Shown: positions 7,881 to 12,113 of the stretch, piece by piece
Layout: the number at the start of each line of letters is the position of its first letter
Position numbering within the stretch: the first letter of the stretch is position 1
From: Singulisphaera sp. GP187
GTDB lineage: Bacteria; Planctomycetota; Phycisphaerae; Phycisphaerales; SM1A02
Direction of reading: 5' to 3'
NCBI GenBank assembly: GCA_945896765.1
Contig: CAMDEL010000026.1
Coordinates: 1-12,113 of the forward strand
Length of the DNA stretch: 12,113 bases
Translations under genes and position numbers: made by a program
The notes under the pieces: generated by a model
The model's input: only the letters and a program-made list of their open reading frames with translations
Database searches by the model: none
What the model was told of the DNA's origin: nothing

Positions 7881-8119
7881 AAATGCGCTTTTGTTACAGA
7901 TACTTCGTGTTGCTTATGCAAAACATAGGGGAGTTCTCAATTCAATTTGCAAAGATTGACAATTGTGGCATAGTTATTGAGAAGTCTGTGCCAGATTGTA
8001 CGTAATGATTTTTCAGAGCTTGTCCCCATTATTTTAGGGCAGGCAAGAATCTTCGATTTCTTGAAAATTCTTGAGCCATAAGTTTAGCGTTTTAAAAATA
8101 TAAAACGAGCCCCTCAAAA
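7881..8119. other. A+T-rich divergent intergenic region (smpB / metalloprotease)
   Basis: This 239-nt non-coding stretch must hold the promoters of both divergent genes. On the + strand a perfect TTGACA is at 7956-7961, but no good -10 lies 16-18 nt downstream (nearest is TATTGA at 7976, 14-nt spacer). TATAAA at 8099-8104 has no matching -35. Promoters are therefore not assigned. The last bases, GAGCCCCTCAAAA before ATG 8120, recur almost unchanged before the second copy at 11146. Confidence 0.6.
8042..8077 (+). repeat. Inverted repeat (possible hairpin or operator) upstream of the metalloprotease
   Basis: GGCAAGAAT (8042-8050) pairs with ATTCTTGAGCC (8067-8077), giving 9 base pairs with a 2-nt bulge (AG) and a 16-nt loop. 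It ends 42 nt before ATG 8120 and has no T-run after it, so it does not look like a terminator. The left arm overlaps a second, weaker pairing with CTTG and CCC at 8019-8027. Confidence 0.5.
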
Positions 8120-9087
8120 ATGATGACACGAACCCACGTCGGAATCCTCTTCGCCGCAACAACATTGGCTTTCTTTGCAGTTGATGGCGCCGCCCAAGCG
8201 CGCCTTCCCATGCAAGGAATGGGCGCAGGAAAATTACCAACGCAAGTGATCGATGTCGCCAAAGGGCGCGTTGATTTTTTCAATGCGAATCCTGGCAGTG
8301 ATTTCTTCGAACGAGGCGAGCGAATCACGCGTGTCTATGGTCAAGCATTTTCTCACGGCAAATCTCCTGACCAAAGTGCCAGCGCATTCATTCGCGATCA
8401 CGCCGATGCGCTTGGAGTTCGATCAAGTGACTTGCTTCCCTTCGGCGCGTTTCCAGATGCGGTTCACTCGGTCGATGTGTACTGGGATGAAGCAACCGAA
8501 TCATTCCGCTTCACACTGCTGGGATATTCGCAGGTAGTTGAAGGCATTCCAGTCTTTCGAAGTGCGCTCAAATTGCTGATGCGCAACGAGCCTGGTTTTC
8601 CACTTGTTCTTGCATCATCTGAACTGAGAAATCTCGGCGCGTTTCCTGCAACACTTGCAGCTCGGCCAACATTGGGCAGTTTCGATCGCGCAGTGTGGTC
8701 AAGCCAAGCAATTCGTTTTGCTGCGATTGCCGAACCAACCGATTCACAGCTTGTGATCTTCGCAGGCGTGGATGACAGTCCATCGACTCCAACTCTTGCG
8801 GTCAGCTTTATTGTCGAGCGTGGCGTTCCTGGAGTTGGATATTCCAAGATGCTCTATGTTGCAGAAGCGACCACGGGCAAACTTCTCTTTGAAGAAGATC
8901 AGATTTGCAATCTCGACATCACAGGAACAGTCAAAGGACTTGCGACTGTTGGATGGGCTGCGGATGCGTGCGGAAATGAAGTCCCCACACCACTTCCATA
9001 CGCTGCGGTCACCGGCGGGACTGCAACTTCATACGCCGATGTGAATGGCGCATTTGTGGTTGCCAACGCTGGAACTGGAAGTCTCAA
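8107..9087 (+). repeat. Long direct repeat, copy 1 (partner at 11134-12113)
   Basis: The segment from GAGCCCC just before ATG 8120 into codon 323 is repeated 3026 nt downstream. I count about 62 differences over 968 coding nt, roughly 94% identity, with no indel in the coding part and a single-base length difference in the leader. The repeat runs into the window end, so its full length is unknown. Upstream of GAGCCCC the two sequences are unrelated by eye. Confidence 0.95.
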
Positions 9088-10951
9088 CCTGACATCAAAT
9101 ATGTTTGTGGGCGGAAAATATTTCAAGGTCGACGACATCGCTGCGACCGAATCAACACTTTCCCAGACTGTTGCCAGCGGCGGAACTGCAGCCTTCGTGC
9201 ACAACAGCGCAAATACTTCCGAATTCGAACGCGCGGAAGTCAACGCATACATCCACGCCAACGTTGTTCGAGATTACGTGATGGCAGCCAATCCAAACTA
9301 TCCGGTCATCGCAGGCCAGCAGGGCGCGACCGCTTTGCAGATCAATGTCGGTGTGGCCGGGACATGCAATGCGTTTTACAACGGACCATCAATCAATTTT
9401 TATTCCTCTGGTGGCGGATGCAATAACACTTCATTTTCCACAGTGGTGCACCATGAATTCGGCCACCATGTTGTCGCGACTGGCGGAAGTGGCCAAGGTG
9501 CGTACGGCGAAGGAATGGGAGATGTGATAGGAGCACTCATCAGTGAGACTTCAGCGCTTGGAGTTGGGTTTAGTACTTGTACAACCGGCATTCGCAATGC
9601 GCTGAATAATTGCATCTTTGATCTTGCAGGTTGCTCGACATGCGGAAGCGAAATTCACGCATGCGGTCAACTGCTTTCTGGTTGCGTGTGGAGTACAAGA
9701 TATAATTTGCAAGTCAGCGATCCCACGACATATAAAACACTCATCCGAAATATGGCGGTCAACTCGGTCTTGCTGCATACTGGTACGACGATTGCAGGCG
9801 ATATCACCGTCGATTTCTTGACGCTTGATGACAACAACGGAAACATTAATGATGGAACGCCGCATTTCAGCCAAATCAACGATGGATTTACGCTGCACGG
9901 ACTTCCAGGACCAGCGGTTGTGCCTCTGAACATCTCAACTCCAAACGGCATTCCAACCTTTGCAACACCAAATGCAAATCTTCCAATCGTGGTGCAAGTC
10001 TCAGCTCTCAGCGGTCAGCCTCAACCAAACACTGGCAAGTTGTATTGGCGAACTGGAACCTCTGCCTTCCAGAGTGTTGCGATGACACAGACATCTACGA
10101 ATGTCTATACCGCGCAAGTTCCGATGAGTGCATGCGGAACACCTGTGAATTATTATTTCGAAGCGAAGACGACAAACAATGTGATCGTCACGAGCCCTGC
10201 GAATGCTCCGACTTCTTTCAATACGACGACTGGCGCATTTGGTGAGACAATTCTCTCATCTGACACCTTCGAAAGTGCTGGAGCGTGGACTATTGGAGCA
10301 ACTGGAGATACTGCCACAGCACCTGGACTCTGGACACGCGTCAATCCTGTTGCAACGATTGCACAACCTGAAGACGATCACACTGTCGCGGGAACCTTGT
10401 GCTATGTGACAGGACAAGGAGTGGTCGGAGGAACCAACGGAGCAGCAGATGTTGACGGTGGCGCTACAACATTAACCTCACCCACATTCAGCGCAATAGG
10501 TGAAGGTGTGCGATTGAGTTATTGGCGCTGGTATTCCAACGACAAAGGTAGCTCCCCAAATGCGGATTCGATGCCAATCGATATCTCGAACGACAATGGC
10601 GTGACATGGGTTTCTCTGGAACTCGTGACAGAAAATGCGAATGCTTGGGTTTCGAAAAGTTTCCTCGTCTCAAGCTTTGTGACGCCAACCGCCACGATGC
10701 GCGTCCGATTCGTCGCCAGAGATTTGGGTACCGGATCTACTGTCGAAGCTGGCGTTGATGACTTTCAAGTCTCTGCTCTCAATTGCACCCCGCCATTTGT
10801 GCCGGCGGATCTCAACCAAGACACTTTAGTCAACGGCATCGACATGGCGATCCTCCTTGGTGCTTGGGGTTCAAGCGGCGGTGACATCAACAATGATGGA
10901 AACACCGATGGCACGGACTTGACCCTCTTGCTCGCAGGTTGGACGGGATGA
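8120..10951 (+). CDS. Secreted gluzincin-type zinc metalloprotease with dockerin-like C-terminus (complete copy)
   Basis: Predicted exported metalloprotease, 943 aa. A Sec signal peptide covers about residues 1-27 (GILFAATTLAFFAVDGAAQA). Residues about 68-175 resemble the FTP propeptide of fungalysin/thermolysin proteases (GYSQVVEGIPVFRSALKLL). The region around 263-330, beginning CNLDITGTVKG, looks like a small beta domain. The zinc site is H445-E446-F-G-H449, with E464 of GEGMGD as probable third ligand, a pattern close to M36-like proteases. A Cys-rich stretch (STCG, HACGQLLSGC) follows near 530. The motif DDNNGNINDGTPHF starts at D570. Residues about 600-705 look Ig-like (VNYYFEA) and about 708-890 resemble a lectin/MAM-type beta-sandwich with W, D and N-rich loops. 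Residues 897-943 are two dockerin-like calcium loops (DLNQDTLVNGIDMAILLGAWG, then DINNDGNTDGTDL). The tandem ATG codons (8120, 8123) have no Shine-Dalgarno. Substrate unknown; the exact peptidase family is inferred. Confidence 0.88.
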   Translation: MMTRTHVGILFAATTLAFFAVDGAAQARLPMQGMGAGKLPTQVIDVAKGRVDFFNANPGSDFFERGERITRVYGQAFSHGKSPDQSASAFIRDHADALGVRSSDLLPFGAFPDAVHSVDVYWDEATESFRFTLLGYSQVVEGIPVFRSALKLLMRNEPGFPLVLASSELRNLGAFPATLAARPTLGSFDRAVWSSQAIRFAAIAEPTDSQLVIFAGVDDSPSTPTLAVSFIVERGVPGVGYSKMLYVAEATTGKLLFEEDQICNLDITGTVKGLATVGWAADACGNEVPTPLPYAAVTGGTATSYADVNGAFVVANAGTGSLNLTSNMFVGGKYFKVDDIAATESTLSQTVASGGTAAFVHNSANTSEFERAEVNAYIHANVVRDYVMAANPNYPVIAGQQGATALQINVGVAGTCNAFYNGPSINFYSSGGGCNNTSFSTVVHHEFGHHVVATGGSGQGAYGEGMGDVIGALISETSALGVGFSTCTTGIRNALNNCIFDLAGCSTCGSEIHACGQLLSGCVWSTRYNLQVSDPTTYKTLIRNMAVNSVLLHTGTTIAGDITVDFLTLDDNNGNINDGTPHFSQINDGFTLHGLPGPAVVPLNISTPNGIPTFATPNANLPIVVQVSALSGQPQPNTGKLYWRTGTSAFQSVAMTQTSTNVYTAQVPMSACGTPVNYYFEAKTTNNVIVTSPANAPTSFNTTTGAFGETILSSDTFESAGAWTIGATGDTATAPGLWTRVNPVATIAQPEDDHTVAGTLCYVTGQGVVGGTNGAADVDGGATTLTSPTFSAIGEGVRLSYWRWYSNDKGSSPNADSMPIDISNDNGVTWVSLELVTENANAWVSKSFLVSSFVTPTATMRVRFVARDLGTGSTVEAGVDDFQVSALNCTPPFVPADLNQDTLVNGIDMAILLGAWGSSGGDINNDGNTDGTDLTLLLAGWTG

Positions 10952-10965
10952 TTTTCAATAAAAGC

Positions 10966-10990
10966 TTTCGCCGATTTGCCAAAATCGAAA
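10966..10990 (+). terminator. Weak inverted repeat after the first metalloprotease gene
   Basis: CGATTT (10972-10977) and AAATCG (10982-10987) form a 6-bp stem with a GCCA loop, extendable by TTT/AAA across a 3-nt bulge. It begins 15 nt after the TGA stop. There is no T-run, so an intrinsic terminator is only a possibility. Confidence 0.25.
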
Positions 10991-11133
10991 ATTGGGTCAT
11001 AATTGTGAGCAACCACACGCACTTTGAGCGTATAAATTGAGAGTTCGTCGCGCCAATGGGGTTGTTTCTTGGTTCGACCCGAATTCATTTTGTGTATGCA
11101 TCTTTTTCCAAGTCCCGTTTCACAAAAACAATT

Positions 11134-12113
11134 GAGCCCCCAAAAATGATGACACGAACCCACGTCGGAATCCTCTTCGCCGCAACAACATTGGCTTTCT
11201 TTGCAGTTGATGGCGCCGCCCAAGCGCGTGTCCCCATGCAAGGAATGGGCGCAGGAAAATTACCGACGCAAGTGATCGATGTCGCCAAAGGACGCGTTGA
11301 TTTTTTCAATGCAAATCCTGGCGCTGACTTCTTCGAACGAGGTGATCGAATTACTCGTGTCTATGGACAAGCATTTTCTCACGGCAAGTCTCCAGACCAA
11401 AGTGCCAACGCATTCATCCGCGATCACGCCGATGCGCTTGGAGTTCGATCAAATGACTTGCTCCCCTTCGGCGCATTTCCAGATGCGATTCACTCGGTCG
11501 ATGTGTACTGGGACGAAGCAACCGAATCATTCCGCTTCACACTGCTGGGATATTCGCAGGTGGTCGAAGGCATTCCAGTTTTTCGCAGCGCGCTCAAATT
11601 GCTGATGCGCAACGAGCCTGGTTTTCCACTTGTTCTTGCATCATCTGAACTGCGAAATCTCGGCACGTTTCCTGCGACACTTGCAGCTCGTCCAACATTG
11701 GGAAGTTTCGATCGCGCAGTGTGGTCAAGCCAAGCAATTCGTCTTGCTGCGATTGCCGAACCAACCGATTCACAGCTTGTGATCTTCGCAGGCGTGGATG
11801 ACAGTCCATCGACTCCAACTCTTGCGGTCAGCTTTATTGTCGAGCGCGGAGTTCCTGGGGTTGGGTATTCCAAGATGCTTTATGTTGCAGAAGCGACCAC
11901 GGGCAAAATTCTCTTTGAAGAAGATCAGATTTGCACTCTCGACATCACAGGAACAGTCAAAGGACTTGCGACTGTTGGATGGGCTGCGGATGCGTGCGGA
12001 AATGAATTTCCTGCAGCACTTCCTTATGCTGCGATCAGCGACGGAACGACGACGACCTACGCCGATGTGAATGGGGCATTTGTGGTTGCCAACGCTGGAA
12101 CTGGAAGCCTCCC
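11134..12113 (+). repeat. Long direct repeat, copy 2 (partner at 8107-9087)
   Basis: Second copy of the duplicated segment, running off the right edge. Differences from copy 1 are mostly synonymous up to about base 12000, then dense and mostly amino-acid-changing between about 12007 and 12057, then sparse again. A stretch of about 100 nt (roughly 11744-11846) is identical between the copies. Confidence 0.95.
11146..12113 (+). CDS. Secreted gluzincin-type metalloprotease, second tandem copy (3' end outside window)
   Basis: An uninterrupted frame of 322 codons plus two bases, open to the window end, encodes a paralogue of the protein at 8120. The signal peptide region (first 28 residues) is identical in sequence, and the FTP-like propeptide and the start of the beta domain are present; the zinc site would lie outside the window. 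Counted by hand there are 10 substitutions up to residue 264 (for example L29V, S60A, S88N, A173T, N264T), then 8 within residues 288-304, then Pro in place of Asn at 323. There are no frameshifts or stop codons, so nothing seen marks it as a pseudogene. It begins 194 nt after the first copy's stop; the leader GAGCCCCCAAAA before ATG matches that of copy 1 apart from one missing base. TATAAA at 11031-11036 lacks a recognisable -35. Confidence 0.92.
   Translation, partial: MMTRTHVGILFAATTLAFFAVDGAAQARVPMQGMGAGKLPTQVIDVAKGRVDFFNANPGADFFERGDRITRVYGQAFSHGKSPDQSANAFIRDHADALGVRSNDLLPFGAFPDAIHSVDVYWDEATESFRFTLLGYSQVVEGIPVFRSALKLLMRNEPGFPLVLASSELRNLGTFPATLAARPTLGSFDRAVWSSQAIRLAAIAEPTDSQLVIFAGVDDSPSTPTLAVSFIVERGVPGVGYSKMLYVAEATTGKILFEEDQICTLDITGTVKGLATVGWAADACGNEFPAALPYAAISDGTTTTYADVNGAFVVANAGTGSL

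Noticed and set aside
7956..7981. Sigma-70-like promoter with TTGACA for the metalloprotease
   Set aside because: The -35 is perfect, but the best -10 (TATTGA) is weak and the spacer is only 14 nt, so it is not listed as a promoter.
8464..8847. 127-codon minus-strand open frame that recurs in both metalloprotease copies (also 11490-11873)
   Set aside because: Its conservation is a by-product of the duplication; the sense frame carries the signal peptide and recognisable domains.
11001..11010. AATTGTGAGC, identical to half of the E. coli lac operator
   Set aside because: A ten-base match with no symmetric partner and no LacI-type gene nearby; most likely chance, though AATTGTG also occurs at 7961-7967.

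Overview
The window reads as bacterial chromosome from a Planctomycetota-like organism, most plausibly Phycisphaerae or a marine relative. This rests on C-terminal dockerin-like segments of the 'DxNxDxxVNGxDxxxLLGAWG' style on a secreted protein, large disordered extensions on a housekeeping RNase, an enlarged RseP-type protease, and start codons that mostly lack a clear Shine-Dalgarno sequence. The assignment is inference from protein style. No rRNA, tRNA, CRISPR array, insertion sequence or phage gene is visible.

Left part (1-7346, all + strand): a housekeeping block. It opens with an RNase E/G whose 5' end lies outside the window and which carries an acidic repeat N-terminal extension and a long RGG- and proline-rich tail. 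Next come dxr (second step of the MEP isoprenoid pathway), an RseP-like intramembrane zinc protease with a large periplasmic PDZ region, and a short-chain dehydrogenase/reductase only 8 nt after the protease. dxr and rseP neighbour each other in many bacteria. Short tandem repeats (13-bp and 14-bp units) sit just after the dxr and SDR stop codons.

Middle (7392-7880, - strand): smpB, the tmRNA partner for ribosome rescue, convergent with the SDR. A 239-nt A+T-rich divergent intergenic region (7881-8119) separates it from the next gene and contains two overlapping, mutually exclusive inverted repeats.

Right part (8107-12113, + strand): a recent tandem duplication of a large secreted gluzincin-type metalloprotease (signal peptide, FTP-like propeptide, HEFGH...GEGMGD active site, Ig-like and lectin-like beta-sandwich modules, terminal dockerin-like repeat pair). 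The first copy is complete (943 aa). The second is intact but cut by the window end after 322 codons. By eye the copies are about 94% identical over 968 nt with no indels in the coding part, and amino-acid changes are concentrated in residues 288-304. This paralogous pair is the most distinctive accessory feature. I see no convincing undescribed multi-gene system.
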